Both the position numbers and the translations under genes were made by a program. This document shows positions 9,160-17,750 of a stretch of 64,000 bases of DNA, in pieces; position 1 is the first letter of the stretch; each line of letters opens with the position of its first letter. The notes below the pieces were generated by a model. It saw nothing but the letters and a program-made list of their open reading frames with translations, did no database searches and was not told the DNA's origin. Origin of the DNA: Actinomycetes bacterium (lineage in GTDB: Bacteria > Actinomycetota > Actinomycetes > Actinomycetales > Dermatophilaceae); NCBI GenBank assembly GCA_029778715.1, contig JAKOPT010000138.1, forward strand, positions 28,035-92,034. The letters run 5' to 3'.

Positions 9160-9699
9160 ATGAGCCGGAACCCACTGAACGAGCTGAGCACCAGCCTCGG
9201 CGAGTACCTGCGCGAGCAGCGCAAGTCCGCCCGGCTCAGCCTGCGTCAGTTGTCCGAACTCGCGGGCGTGTCCAACCCGTACCTCTCCCAGATCGAGCGC
9301 GGCCTCAAGCGGCCCAGCGCGGAAATCCTCCAGCAACTCGCCAAGGGCCTCGAAGTCTCCGCCGAATCGCTCTACGTCAAGGCCGGCATCCTCGACGAAC
9401 AGGCCGTCACGGCCAGCGCTCGCACCGATGTGCGCCGCGCGATCGTCGAAGACCCCGCACTCACGCCTCGCCAGAAGACCTCACTGCTCGACATCTACGA
9501 GAGTTTCGTCGCTAGCCACACCGACGGCCATCGGGACGCGACCAGCGCCACCAGCACCGGCGGCTCCACTAGCGCCGCCGACCACGGCTCCGCTGTCGAC
9601 AGTGCCAGCGCCACCAGCGCAAACACCGAAACCGCATCCGCCTCACGATCCACCCCGCCCGCCGACCCAGCCGAGGCGACCCACGCGACCGGCACCTGA
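9160..9699 (+). CDS. XRE-family HTH regulator (Rv0474-like)
   Basis: 179 residues. The N-terminal half is a helix-turn-helix domain: LGEYLREQRKSARLSLRQLSELAGVSNPYLSQIERG, matching the regulator that sits before the heparin-binding hemagglutinin gene in mycobacteria (Rv0474 beside Rv0475). The last 70 residues are low-complexity Ser/Thr/Ala. The next gene is an HbhA-like protein, the same order as in Mycobacterium. A promoter with -10 CATAAT ends six bases before the ATG, although GGAGG also sits there. Confidence 0.85.
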   Translation: MSRNPLNELSTSLGEYLREQRKSARLSLRQLSELAGVSNPYLSQIERGLKRPSAEILQQLAKGLEVSAESLYVKAGILDEQAVTASARTDVRRAIVEDPALTPRQKTSLLDIYESFVASHTDGHRDATSATSTGGSTSAADHGSAVDSASATSANTETASASRSTPPADPAEATHATGT

Positions 9700-9779
9700 G
9701 CGGCATACCCGAAGACCACTCGACCACCACCCCAGACCCCAGGCGAGCCCCACGGCCCGCCGCCAAGGAGATGAACACC

Positions 9780-10484
9780 ATGACCAAGATCACCGAACTC
9801 ACCAAGAACGTCGACACCCGCCCCTTCTACGCCCTCGTCGGCGCCACCGACCTGACCGTCGAGAAGGCCCGCGAAGCCGCGGACGCCGCCGAGGACTTCG
9901 GCGCCCAGATGCGCGCCGAGTTCGACAAGATCGTCGCCGACCTCGCCCCGGCCAAGGTCCAGGACCGCGCCGAAGCCGCCATCGCCGAGGTCAAGGACCT
10001 GCCGCACCAGGCTGCCGTGACCCGCAAGGCGAGCATGGAGAAGTGGGCCGCCCGCTACGAGGACCTTGCCACCCGCGGCAAGAAGCTCGTCGAGCGCATC
10101 CGGGGCCAGAAGGCCACCCAGGACCTCATGGCCCAGGCGGACGCCACGATGGCGACCGCCAAGGGTGCGATGACCACGGCGACCAAGGCCGCCAAGGACG
10201 TCGAACGGTCCGCGAAGGCCACCATCACCACCGGCCGCAACCAGGCCACCAAGGCCGCCGAGGCCATCCGCGACTCGGTCGTCGAAGAGGTCAAGTTCGC
10301 CGAGGCCGAGGTTGCCCACGCCGTCAAGGCCACCCGGACCGCCGCCAAGCGCACGAGCACCACGACCCGCAACGCGGCCAAGAAGACCGCGTCCGCGACC
10401 AAGGGCGCCCGCACCAGCGCCGCCAAGACCGCCGCCGCTGCCGAGAAGGCGACCGCCAAGGCCGCCGAGAAGGTCGGCGACTGA
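9780..10484 (+). CDS. HbhA-like heparin-binding hemagglutinin family protein
   Basis: 234 residues, predicted largely helical and coiled coil. It starts MTKITELTKNVDTRPFYALVGATDLTVEK, close to the mycobacterial HbhA N-terminus, and ends in a Lys/Ala-rich tail of repeats (KKTASATKGARTSAAKTA) of the kind that binds sulfated glycans or, as histone-like tails, nucleic acid. In mycobacteria the protein is a surface adhesin and lipid-inclusion protein. ATG 9780 was chosen over ATG 9771 because AAGGAG is at a proper distance only from the former. Confidence 0.82.
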   Translation: MTKITELTKNVDTRPFYALVGATDLTVEKAREAADAAEDFGAQMRAEFDKIVADLAPAKVQDRAEAAIAEVKDLPHQAAVTRKASMEKWAARYEDLATRGKKLVERIRGQKATQDLMAQADATMATAKGAMTTATKAAKDVERSAKATITTGRNQATKAAEAIRDSVVEEVKFAEAEVAHAVKATRTAAKRTSTTTRNAAKKTASATKGARTSAAKTAAAAEKATAKAAEKVGD

Positions 10485-10538
10485 CACACCTGCCGCGCCT
10501 CGCGCGGCCGGGGGCTCCCCCTTTCGCCCCCATATGGA

Positions 10539-10570
10539 CCGGGTGGGTTCCTGCAACGGAACCCACCCGG
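10539..10570 (+). terminator. Hairpin after the HbhA-like gene
   Basis: A perfect 13-bp stem CCGGGTGGGTTCC / GGAACCCACCCGG around the loop TGCAAC. No long T-run follows, but position and strength suggest a transcription terminator. Confidence 0.7.
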
Positions 10571-10584
10571 CTTCCGTGTGCGCC

Positions 10585-10785
10585 CGGCATACCGGTCTTG
10601 TATGCCGCGTCGCACCGGTCTCGTATGCCGCGGCGCGCAGCCGTTGGCCGCGTCGCAGCGGTCCCGTATGTAACGCTCCGCCGGCCCGGATGCCCCGGTC
10701 CTGGCCGGTCCGTAGCGCCACCGGTCCCGTATGCCGCGGTCCTGGCCGGGCCGCAACGCCACCGGTCCCGTATGCCGCGGACGTA
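10585..10785. repeat. Intergenic array of GTATGCCG words
   Basis: Five GTATGCCG/CGGCATAC words lie within 200 bp, four in the form (T/C)GTATGCCGCG spaced irregularly, with the repeat CCGGTCCCGTATGCCGCGG seen twice. The first two words face each other (GGCATAC-cggtctt-GTATGCC). No gene fits this stretch. Confidence 0.85.
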
Positions 10786-10848
10786 CTAGAGGGCACGCCT
10801 CGGCTTTCCGGCGCCCGGCGGCAAACGCCACACCCTAAGGTGGGCGCC

Positions 10849-11847
10849 GTGACCGAGACCCCGCCCGCGGCCGATGCTGCGCCCGCCGTCCTCACCCACG
10901 CGCCTGTTCTCGCGCACCTGATCCGCGGCGGCTTCATCGAATCGGTGCATCACGCGAGCGTCGTGCTCACCGCGCCCGACGGCTCGATCGAGCGGGTCTG
11001 GGGCGAGGGCGGCAGCCCGATGTTCCCGCGGTCGGCAAGCAAGCCGCTTCAGGCGCTTGCCATGGTCCGTCACGGGCTCGACCTGCCCGACGAACTGCTC
11101 GCGCTGGTGTGCTCCAGCCACTCGGGCGAGGACTTCCATCGCGCCGGGGTGCGCCGCATCCTCGCCGGCGCCGGCCTGACCGAGGCCGACCTGCAGAACA
11201 CCCCCTCGCTGCCGCTGCAGGAGGCCGAGCAGCACCGGTGGATCCGCGAGGGACGCGGCCCGGCGTCGATTGCCCAGAACTGCTCGGGCAAACATGCGGG
11301 GATGCTTGCCACTTGCGTCCTGGCCGGCTGGGACACCAAGACGTATCGCGACCCGCGCCATCCGCTGCAGCGGGCCATCGCTGAAGTCATCGAGGAGTAT
11401 GCCGCCGAGCCGGTTGCCGCGACCGCCGTCGACGGGTGCGGGGCGCCGGTCATGGCGATCTCGCTGGCTGGCCTGGCGCGCGCTTTCGGGGCACTCGCGG
11501 CCGCACCCCACCGCGACCCGGGCAGCGCCGCGGCGCGGATAGCGACGGCCATGAGGGCAGCCCCGGAGTATCTCGGCGGCACCGACCGGGATGTGACGGC
11601 CCTGGTCCGCCAGACGCCGGGGCTGATCGCCAAGGACGGCGCCGAGGCGGTGGTCGCCGTCGGGCTCGCCGATGGACGCGGCTTGGCGGTCAAGGTTGCC
11701 GATGGTGGGGGCCGGGCCCGGATGGTCGTCCTCGCCGGCGCCCTGCGCGCGGCCGGGGTGGAATCGGAGGCGTTGCCGCGCCTGGAGGAGTCGCCGGTGC
11801 TCGGGCACGGCATACCCGTGGGTGCCCTCGTCGCCACCGGCTTCTGA
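10849..11847 (+). CDS. Asparaginase (Rhizobium etli AnsA-type)
   Basis: 332 residues of the AnsA-like asparaginase family, which hydrolyses asparagine to aspartate and ammonia and is unrelated to E. coli AnsB. Seen: [13 protein letters not shown] near residue 65, [14 protein letters not shown] near 87, [10 protein letters not shown] near 144 and [12 protein letters not shown] near 198, all family signatures with likely active-site Ser, Lys and Cys. GTG 10849 is supported by TAAGGT seven bases upstream (leaderless). It lies ten bases before dtd and is probably cotranscribed with it. Confidence 0.87.
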   Translation: MTETPPAADAAPAVLTHAPVLAHLIRGGFIESVHHASVVLTAPDGSIERVWGEGGSPMFPRSASKPLQALAMVRHGLDLPDELLALVCSSHSGEDFHRAGVRRILAGAGLTEADLQNTPSLPLQEAEQHRWIREGRGPASIAQNCSGKHAGMLATCVLAGWDTKTYRDPRHPLQRAIAEVIEEYAAEPVAATAVDGCGAPVMAISLAGLARAFGALAAAPHRDPGSAAARIATAMRAAPEYLGGTDRDVTALVRQTPGLIAKDGAEAVVAVGLADGRGLAVKVADGGGRARMVVLAGALRAAGVESEALPRLEESPVLGHGIPVGALVATGF

Positions 11848-11857
11848 GGGGGTCATC

Positions 11858-12283
11858 ATGCGACTGGTGCTTCAACGGGTCGACGGGGCGCGCGTCGTCG
11901 TGGCCGGCGAGGTGGTCGGGGCCATCGCGGGCGAGGGGCTGCTCGTCCTCGTCGGGGTCACGCACGGCGACGGCGCCGCCCACATCGAGACGGCGGCGCG
12001 CAAGATCGCCGACTTGCGCATTCTCTCCGGCGAACGCTCGGTCGCCGATCTCGGTGCGCCCGTGCTCGTCGTCAGTCAGTTCACCCTGTATGCCGACACG
12101 TCCAAGGGCCGTCGCCCGTCCTGGAATGCCGCCGCACCCGGCCCGGTCGCCGAGCCGATCGTCGCGGCCCTCGCCGACGCGCTGCGCCAGCGGGGGGTGG
12201 AGGTGGCCACCGGCCGGTTCGGGGCCGACATGCGGGTCGAACTGGTCAACAACGGCCCGGTGACCCTGGTCCTCGACGTGTGA
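11858..12283 (+). CDS. dtd: D-aminoacyl-tRNA deacylase
   Basis: Cleaves D-amino acids, and glycine mischarged on tRNA-Ala, from tRNA. The 141-residue protein has the two signatures of Dtd: SQFTLYAD (about residue 75) and [10 protein letters not shown] near the C-terminus, plus the N-terminal MRLVLQRV. Full length for the family. The last 27 bases of the coding sequence and the bases after the stop are duplicated downstream (12311-12355 and, less well, 12380-12410). Confidence 0.93.
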   Translation: MRLVLQRVDGARVVVAGEVVGAIAGEGLLVLVGVTHGDGAAHIETAARKIADLRILSGERSVADLGAPVLVVSQFTLYADTSKGRRPSWNAAAPGPVAEPIVAALADALRQRGVEVATGRFGADMRVELVNNGPVTLVLDV

Positions 12284-12410
12284 GTTCCCTGGTTGGGCGG
12301 GGTTCGGGGGTCCCGTGACCCTGGTCCTCGACGTGTGAGTTCCCTGGTTGGGTGGCGTCGATGCTCCCATGCTTCGGGGTTCCGGTGATCCCGGTCCTCG
12401 AGGTGTGAGG
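12256..12410 (+). repeat. Duplicated 3' end of dtd
   Basis: The segment covering the last nine codons, stop and 20 following bases of dtd (12256-12300) is repeated almost exactly at 12311-12355 and in diverged form at 12380-12410. The copies keep the ...LVLDV-stop coding content but have no gene in front of them. Confidence 0.85.
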
Positions 12411-12518
12411 TCTGCCGGAGGCGTGAGGGCACCTGGACGAGCCTCACCCCGACGGGTATGCCGCGAGCCTCCTGTAACGTCCGTCCTCCCCGCTCGGGCA
12501 GCCCCGATGGGCGAAGGC

Positions 12519-12576
12519 ACGCGGAAAGTGGTGACGGCACGCGGAAACTTCCGCGTGCCGTCACCACTTTCCGCGT
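12519..12576. repeat. Perfect 58-bp palindrome
   Basis: Two 28-base arms (12519-12546 and 12549-12576) are exact reverse complements, separated by AC. The arm begins ACGCGGAAAGTGGTGACGG. It lies in a gene-free gap of about 820 bp between dtd and the DUF2516 gene. Apart from repeats I see nothing else in that gap. Confidence 0.95.
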
Positions 12577-12820
12577 CGCTTCCGGGCGGAGCGCCGGCCA
12601 ACCGGCTATCCGGGGACCAGCACTTCCGGCCCTGGCAGACCCCTGTCACCCACCCAAGTTGAGCCGGCGAGGCCAGCCGATGAGGGCGGCGAGCGTCGTC
12701 TTGCTGGGCGAATACACCTTGGGGGCTTTTCCTCGGATCGTTGCCCTCGCCCTAGCCCCTTGGCTCATGCCCCTCCGCGGCGCCCCTCGGACGATCCCGG
12801 GCCCGCTCCTGCTGCCTACC

Positions 12821-13072
12821 CTGCAAGGGGTGGGGTGATCGCCCCACCTTTGGCAGGGTGGCTGGTCTGGGGTTGGTGCTGGTGGGGGTGGCTGGGGTTG
12901 CCGCTGTGCTCGTCCCGCTGCCTACCCTGCAGGGGGTGGGGTGATCACCCCACCTTTGGCAGGGTGGCTGGTCTGGGGTTGGTGCTGGTGGGGGTGGCTG
13001 GGGTCGCCGCTGGGCTCGTTGTGCGGTCTTGCGTGCAGGAGGTGGGGTGATCGCCCCACCTTTGGCAGGGGA
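12821..13072. repeat. Tandem repeat, about 106-bp period, with GTGGGGTGATC palindromes
   Basis: Three copies, the last incomplete. Each carries an 18-bp palindrome GTGGGGTGATCRCCCCAC (12830-12847, 12936-12953, 13042-13059) framed by CCCTGC and GCAGGG, so that a longer nested hairpin can form. A fourth relative of the hairpin lies at 31934-31951. Confidence 0.9.
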
Positions 13073-13102
13073 GGAGGTCCGGGGCGGCATACCCTTGGGC
13101 GC

Positions 13103-13429
13103 ATGACGTGGATCACCAGCGCCCAAGCATGGATTGCGCTTCTGCTCGGCGGGGCCGCGCTCGGCGTCGAGGCGTGGGCGCTGGTCGACGCGCTGCGCCG
13201 CCGACCCGATGCCTTCACGGCGGCGGACAAGAAGACCAAGGGGTTCTGGGTGGCGATCCTCGGGGTGGCCACGGCCGTCGGGTTCGTGTTCCTCGCCTCG
13301 GTCGGCAACATGCTCGGCCTCATCGCGGTCGTCGCGGCCGGGGTCTATCTCGCCGACGTCAAACCCGCCCTCGACCGGGTGATGGGACGCGGGTCGGGAC
13401 GTCGGGACGGGCCCTACGGCCCCTGGTGA
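13103..13429 (+). CDS. DUF2516 small membrane protein
   Basis: 108 residues with membrane segments at about 8-27, 48-67 and 70-85, and the family-like opening ITSAQAWIALLLGGAALGVEAWALVDALRR split around a charged loop with KKTKGFW. Function unknown. TACCCT ends seven bases before the ATG, with its TAC supplied by a CGGCATAC word. The 3' end overlaps the convergent methyltransferase gene by 16 bp. Confidence 0.8.
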   Translation: MTWITSAQAWIALLLGGAALGVEAWALVDALRRRPDAFTAADKKTKGFWVAILGVATAVGFVFLASVGNMLGLIAVVAAGVYLADVKPALDRVMGRGSGRRDGPYGPW

Positions 13430-14229
13430 CGCCTCACCTCAGGGCGGACGGCGGACCAGGGGAGGGTGAGTTCGCCCAGGCGCCACCGTGACGGTTCGTC
13501 GCGCAGCGGCCAACCCGCCTCGCGCACAGCCGCGGCGGTGGCGAGAAAGCGTTGCCGGACCCCGTATGCCGCGTGCCCCGCGGCATACGCCCACGACCTG
13601 TCAAGGTCGGTGAGGAACGCGTGGATGGCCTCGCCGGGGACGTTGCGGTGGATGAGGGCCTTGGGGAGTCGCTCGGCGATGACGCTGGGGCGTTCGAGAC
13701 CCGCGAGCCGCCAACTGAGGGTGAGGGACGTCGGCCCAGCCGGGGCCACGGTGATCCAGGTGGCGAGCCGGCCGAGTTCGTCGCAGGTGCCGTCGATGAG
13801 GATCCCGTCCGCGGCGAGACGGCCCTGAACCGTGGCCCAGGCCGCGGGAACCTCGCCCTCGGCATACTGGCGCAACACGTTGAAGGCGCGTACGACCAGC
13901 GGGCGCTCGCCGCTCGGAAGGGGTATCTCAAACCCCCCGCGCGCGAACGTGAGGCCCTCGCGACCCACGGGTTGGGCATCGGCGACCCGAGCCGGGTCGA
14001 TCTCGAGCCCGACGACCCGGATGTCCCGGCGAAGTCGCCGCAGCCGCTCGTGGAGTTCGAGGGTCGTGATCGGGGAGGCGCCGTAGCCGAGGTCGACGAC
14101 GACCGGCGGCGTGGCCGGAGCGTGGAGGCGGCGCGCCTGCGTTGCCACCAACCATCGGTCGCACCGCCGCAACCGGTTGGGGTGGGTGGTGCCGCGCGTG
14201 ATGACACCCACCGGCTTTGCGCTGGCCAT
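13414..14229 (-). CDS. SAM-dependent methyltransferase-like protein
   Basis: 271 residues with a class I methyltransferase start: VVVDLGYGASPITTLELHERL (motif I) and VVGLEIDPARV (motif II). The substrate is unknown. ATG 14229 was preferred to the GTG just before it because TACGCT ends six bases upstream, its TAC again within a GCGGCATAC word. An inverted pair of GTATGCCG words (13563-13592) lies inside the gene and encodes AYAAGHAAYG. Convergent overlap with the DUF2516 gene. Confidence 0.78.
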   Translation of the reverse strand: MASAKPVGVITRGTTHPNRLRRCDRWLVATQARRLHAPATPPVVVDLGYGASPITTLELHERLRRLRRDIRVVGLEIDPARVADAQPVGREGLTFARGGFEIPLPSGERPLVVRAFNVLRQYAEGEVPAAWATVQGRLAADGILIDGTCDELGRLATWITVAPAGPTSLTLSWRLAGLERPSVIAERLPKALIHRNVPGEAIHAFLTDLDRSWAYAAGHAAYGVRQRFLATAAAVREAGWPLRDEPSRWRLGELTLPWSAVRPEVRRHQGP

Positions 14230-14289
14230 CACCCCAGCGTATGCCGCACCCCCGACCGGCCCCGCGTATGCTCAAGCCCCGCCGCTCAG

Positions 14290-14332
14290 TGTCAACTGCG
14301 AGTTGACATTTCGGTGCCCGGGAACATACCGT
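14290..14332 (+). promoter_or_regulatory. Operator and promoter of the toxin/antitoxin-like pair
   Basis: TGTCAACT-GCG-AGTTGACA (14290-14308) is a perfect 8-bp-arm palindrome that contains the -35 TTGACA. After 18 bases comes -10 TACCGT (14327-14332), and GTG 14339 follows six bases later. A repressor bound here would block the -35, as expected for autoregulation. Confidence 0.72.
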
Positions 14333-14338
14333 CGATTG

Positions 14339-14575
14339 GTGGAGATTCTCCCCTCGGCTCACAAGCATGGGGTTGGCGGCGAGGACATCGATCATGCGTG
14401 GACCGATGCCGTGCGATATGTGGAATACGAATACGCCGGTGAGGAGCGGCTGCTGGTCATCGGTCCGGACCGTCACGGACGGATGCTTGAACTCGTGGCG
14501 GTCCCAGCCGACAGTCCAGTCCGAATCGTTCACGCGGACCAACTGAGAGCCCGCCTTTTCGACTACTTGAGATGA
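14339..14575 (+). CDS. Small BrnT-like putative toxin
   Basis: 78 residues: a short basic start with SAHKHGVGGEDIDHAW, then VRYVEYEYAGEERLLVIGPDRHGRMLELVAV, the layout of small BrnT-like or DUF4258-like RNase-type toxins that pair with an HTH partner. The GTG start is fixed by the promoter six bases upstream. A longer open frame upstream has no homology and crosses the operator. The next gene starts nine bases after the stop. Toxin activity is inferred from size and pairing only. Confidence 0.62.
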   Translation: MEILPSAHKHGVGGEDIDHAWTDAVRYVEYEYAGEERLLVIGPDRHGRMLELVAVPADSPVRIVHADQLRARLFDYLR

Positions 14576-14584
14576 GGTGATGTG

Positions 14585-14833
14585 ATGACCAAGGTACGCA
14601 CCGAACCCGACACGACTGGCCTGGAGCACCTCGAGCCAGCCAGCCATACGGCGCGTGATGCGGCCGCCTTCCGCCGCATCGTCGCGGCACAACGGGCCGT
14701 CACCGAGGCGGACCGGCAATTGCACGAGGCCGTGCGGAGTGCTCGGCAGGCTGGTGAATCCTGGACGGTGATCGGCGCGGCGCTCGATGTGAGCCGGCAG
14801 GCCGCCCAGAAGCGCTTTGGGCGTACCCGCTGA
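14585..14833 (+). CDS. Putative antitoxin / small HTH partner protein
   Basis: 82 residues. An N-terminal helical stretch ([24 protein letters not shown]) is followed by a helix-turn-helix-like segment [21 protein letters not shown], of the kind seen in actinobacterial DNA-binding partners of small toxins. It lies nine bases after the toxin-like gene and would be the repressor of the palindromic operator at 14290-14308. The following mshA gene starts 46 bases later. Confidence 0.62.
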   Translation: MTKVRTEPDTTGLEHLEPASHTARDAAAFRRIVAAQRAVTEADRQLHEAVRSARQAGESWTVIGAALDVSRQAAQKRFGRTR

Positions 14834-14879
14834 CTTCGGACGCGACGGCACCGCCCTGCGGGCGTGGGAGACTCGCCCA

Positions 14880-16208
14880 GTGACCATTCCCGCGCCGCCC
14901 GCCGAACGCCCCGAGCGGTTGCGCCGGATCGCCATGGTGAGCGTCCACACGTCCCCGCTGGCCCAGCCAGGCACCGGCGACGCGGGCGGGATGAACGTCT
15001 ACGTCCTCGAAACCGCGCGCCGCCTGGCCCGGCGCGGCATCGCCGTCGATGTCTTCACCCGCCGCACCACCGCGGCCGTCCCCGCCGTCGTCGAGGTCGA
15101 ACCGGGCCTGCACGTGCGCCACATTGCCGCCGGCCCCTACGAGGGGCTCGCCAAGGAGGACCTTCCCGGCCAGCTCTGCGCATTCGCCGCCGGTCTGTGC
15201 CGGGTCGCCGCGCGCGTCCCCGAGGACTGGTACGACCTCGTCCACTCCCACTATTGGCTCTCCGGGCAGGTCGGGTGGCTCGCCGCCGACCGCTGGAACG
15301 CCCCCCTCGTCCACACCATGCACACGATGGCCCGGGTCAAGAACCTCCACCTCGCCCCCGGCGACGACCCCGAACCCCCCGGCCGCGAGATCGGCGAGGC
15401 CCAAGTCGTCGACGCGGCCACCCGGCTGGTCGCCAACACGGCCGCCGAGCGTCTCGAACTCATCGAGATGTATGCCGCCGACCCCGCCCGGGTGGCCGTC
15501 GCCGAACCCGGAGTCGACCTCGACATCTTCACTCCCGGCGATCGGTATGCCGCCCGCGCCGCCCTCGGTGTCCCCGGCGACGCGATCCTGCTCCTCTTCG
15601 TCGGCCGCATCCAGCCCCTCAAGGGTCCCGATCACGCCCTCCGGGTCGCCGCCGACCTGCTCGACCGCAACCCCACGTGGCGCGGTCGCCTCACCCTCGC
15701 CGTCCTCGGCGGGGCGAGCGGCAGCGGCGTGCGCCACCCCATGGGCTTGCCGGACCTCGCCGCCGACCTCGGCCTGGGCGACGCCGTGCGGTTCCTGCCG
15801 CCCGTGGACCGCGCCACCCTCGCCCACTGGTACCGCGCCGCCGACGCCGTCCTGGTCCCCTCGCACAGCGAGTCCTTCGGGCTGGTCGCGGTCGAGGCCC
15901 AGGCCTGCGGCGCCCTGGTGGCGGCCTCGGACGTCGGCGGGCTGCCGGTGGCCGTCGGCGACGCCGGCCTGCTCCTCCCGGTCGGGAACGTGCCCGCCTG
16001 GGGCGCAGCGCTCGACGCGACCCTCAAGGACGACGAGCGGAGCGGCATACGGGCCCTGGCGGCGGCCCGGCACGCGCAAGCCTTCGGCTGGGACCACACC
16101 GTCGACCAACTCGTCGCGGTCTACGAGGCGGCCGTCGCGATCCCCCGGCAGTCCTCCATCAACGACGCCGACACCCTCGTCGGCATCCCGGCAGCGGTGA
16201 TCCCATGA
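14880..16208 (+). CDS. mshA: D-inositol-3-phosphate glycosyltransferase
   Basis: First step of mycothiol synthesis: transfers GlcNAc from UDP-GlcNAc to inositol-3-phosphate. The 442-residue GT-B protein has [12 protein letters not shown] (residues 33-44), [23 protein letters not shown], the donor-site [17 protein letters not shown] stretch and [13 protein letters not shown], all typical of MshA. GTG 14880 has GGGAG about eleven bases upstream. It overlaps the next gene by ATGA. Confidence 0.93.
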   Translation: MTIPAPPAERPERLRRIAMVSVHTSPLAQPGTGDAGGMNVYVLETARRLARRGIAVDVFTRRTTAAVPAVVEVEPGLHVRHIAAGPYEGLAKEDLPGQLCAFAAGLCRVAARVPEDWYDLVHSHYWLSGQVGWLAADRWNAPLVHTMHTMARVKNLHLAPGDDPEPPGREIGEAQVVDAATRLVANTAAERLELIEMYAADPARVAVAEPGVDLDIFTPGDRYAARAALGVPGDAILLLFVGRIQPLKGPDHALRVAADLLDRNPTWRGRLTLAVLGGASGSGVRHPMGLPDLAADLGLGDAVRFLPPVDRATLAHWYRAADAVLVPSHSESFGLVAVEAQACGALVAASDVGGLPVAVGDAGLLLPVGNVPAWGAALDATLKDDERSGIRALAAARHAQAFGWDHTVDQLVAVYEAAVAIPRQSSINDADTLVGIPAAVIP

Positions 16209-16717
16209 ACGAGCACGTGACCACGACCCTCACGACCTACTTCGCCGAGGCCGGCCTGGAGTGGGAGCCCGGCACCAGCCCCGGCGAACTTGTCGTCACC
16301 CTTCCCGGCGAGAAGAAGCTCAAGACCGTCGTCTCCCTCCTCGCCGGCGAGACCTCGCTCGTCGCCCGCGCCTTCGTCATCCGCAACCCCGACGAGAACC
16401 ACGATCGGGTCTACCGGTTCCTCCTCGCCCGCAACCTGCGCCTGCCCGGCATCGCGTATGCCGTGGACTCCAGTGGCGATGTCTACGTCACCGGCCGCCT
16501 CCCCCTCGAGGCGGTGAGCGCGGACTCGGTCGACCACCTCCTCGGCGCCATCCTCGAATCGAGCGACGGGCCCTTCAACGAACTGCTCGCCCTTGGCTTC
16601 CTCACCTCGATGCGCCAGGAATGGGCCTGGCGGGTGGATCGGGGCGAATCCCTGCGCAATCTGGAGGCGTTCCGGGGCTTGTTGGAACGCCCCGGCGACC
16701 CGCCCCGAGCGCCGTGA
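16205..16717 (+). CDS. YbjN-domain protein
   Basis: 170 residues of the YbjN (type III chaperone-like) family, with [20 protein letters not shown] and [31 protein letters not shown]. These are small soluble proteins of unclear function, commonly next to mshA and gpmA in actinobacteria. Coupled to mshA by an ATGA overlap. One GTATGCCG word in the gene encodes YAV. Confidence 0.85.
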   Translation: MNEHVTTTLTTYFAEAGLEWEPGTSPGELVVTLPGEKKLKTVVSLLAGETSLVARAFVIRNPDENHDRVYRFLLARNLRLPGIAYAVDSSGDVYVTGRLPLEAVSADSVDHLLGAILESSDGPFNELLALGFLTSMRQEWAWRVDRGESLRNLEAFRGLLERPGDPPRAP

Positions 16718-16739
16718 GGCGCGGGTCTACGCTGACGGT

Positions 16740-17477
16740 ATGACGGCATACACCCTCATCCTCCTGCGCCACGGACAGTCCGACTGGAACCAGAAAAACC
16801 TCTTCACCGGCTGGGTCGACGTCGACCTGACCGACCAAGGCCGCGCCGAGGCGGTGCGCGGCGGCCACCTCATGAAGGACGCCGGCTACCTCCCCGACGT
16901 GCTCCACACCTCGGTGCTCCGCCGGGCCATCACCACCGCCAACCTCGCCCTCGACGCCTGCGACCGGCACTGGATCCCGGTGCGCCGCAGTTGGCGCCTC
17001 AACGAGCGCCACTACGGCGCCCTCCAAGGCCTGGACAAGGCCGCCGTGCGCGACAAGTACGGCGAGGAGAAGTTCATGATGTGGCGGCGCAGTTTCGACA
17101 CCCCGCCGCCGCCGATCGAGGCCGGCACCGAGTTCGACCAGACAGGTGACCCCCGGTATGCCGGTGTCGACGTCCCGCTCACCGAGTCCCTCTCGCTGGT
17201 CATCCCCCGGTTGATGCCCTACTGGGATGGGCCCATCAAGGACGACCTGCGCGAGGGCAAGACTGTCCTCGTCACCGCCCACGGCAACAGCCTGCGGGCC
17301 CTGGTCAAGCACCTCGACCAGATCAGCGACGCCGACATCGCCGGCCTCAACATCCCGACCGGCATGCCCCTGGTCTACGAGTTGGGCGAGGACTTCATGC
17401 CCACCGCGCCCGGGCGCTACCTCGACCCCGAGGCCGCGGCCGAAGCGGCGGCGGCAGTCGCCAACCAGGGCCGCTGA
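16740..17477 (+). CDS. gpmA: 2,3-bisphosphoglycerate-dependent phosphoglycerate mutase
   Basis: Interconverts 3- and 2-phosphoglycerate in glycolysis. The 245-residue enzyme shows [18 protein letters not shown] (phospho-His), [18 protein letters not shown], and [15 protein letters not shown] (second active-site His). Start ATG 16740 follows TACGCT by six bases, so a leaderless mRNA is likely even though it lies close behind ybjN. A strong hairpin follows at 17492-17527. Confidence 0.95.
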   Translation: MTAYTLILLRHGQSDWNQKNLFTGWVDVDLTDQGRAEAVRGGHLMKDAGYLPDVLHTSVLRRAITTANLALDACDRHWIPVRRSWRLNERHYGALQGLDKAAVRDKYGEEKFMMWRRSFDTPPPPIEAGTEFDQTGDPRYAGVDVPLTESLSLVIPRLMPYWDGPIKDDLREGKTVLVTAHGNSLRALVKHLDQISDADIAGLNIPTGMPLVYELGEDFMPTAPGRYLDPEAAAEAAAAVANQGR

Positions 17478-17491
17478 CGCGGCATACCCCA

Positions 17492-17527
17492 GGTGCGGGG
17501 GCCGACCGTCAGGTCGGCCCCCGCACC
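17492..17527 (+). terminator. gpmA terminator hairpin
   Basis: Perfect 15-bp stem GGTGCGGGGGCCGAC / GTCGGCCCCCGCACC with a six-base loop, right after gpmA. No T-run, as is common in this GC-rich DNA. Confidence 0.8.
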
Positions 17528-17539
17528 GGCGTTCACGCC

Positions 17540-17679
17540 CGTCAACATTCGACCAATAGGTGGGTTGTTGACGCCCGCCGACGCCGCGAGGCCGTCAACA
17601 TTCGACCAATAGGTGGATTGTTGACGCCCGCTGACCCCTCGAGGCCGTCAACATTCGACCAATAGGTGGGTTGTTGACG
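17540..17679. repeat. Three 34-bp repeats with palindromic ends, 53-bp period
   Basis: Copies at 17540-17573, 17593-17626 and 17646-17679 differ at one base. Each starts CGTCAACA and ends TGTTGACG, with TTCGACCAATAGGTGG inside. The 19-bp gaps are related to each other (CCCGC-GAC-C-CGAGGC), so this is a tandem repeat rather than a CRISPR. Confidence 0.92.
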
Positions 17680-17700
17680 GCGTCCAGCGCGGCAGACGCA

Positions 17701-17734
17701 ACGGCCCGGCCCCTGTAAACGGGGACCGGGCCGT
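17701..17734 (-). terminator. ppk2 terminator hairpin
   Basis: Stem ACGGCCCGG-CCCC / GGGG-CCGGGCCGT with one bulge and loop TGTAAAC, directly downstream of the ppk2 stop. Confidence 0.75.
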
Positions 17735-17750
17735 CGGGGCCGCAGGCGCG

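Noticed and set aside
17540..17679. CRISPR array
   Set aside because: Three repeats with even spacing, but the 19-bp gaps are related to each other, there are only three copies and no cas genes.
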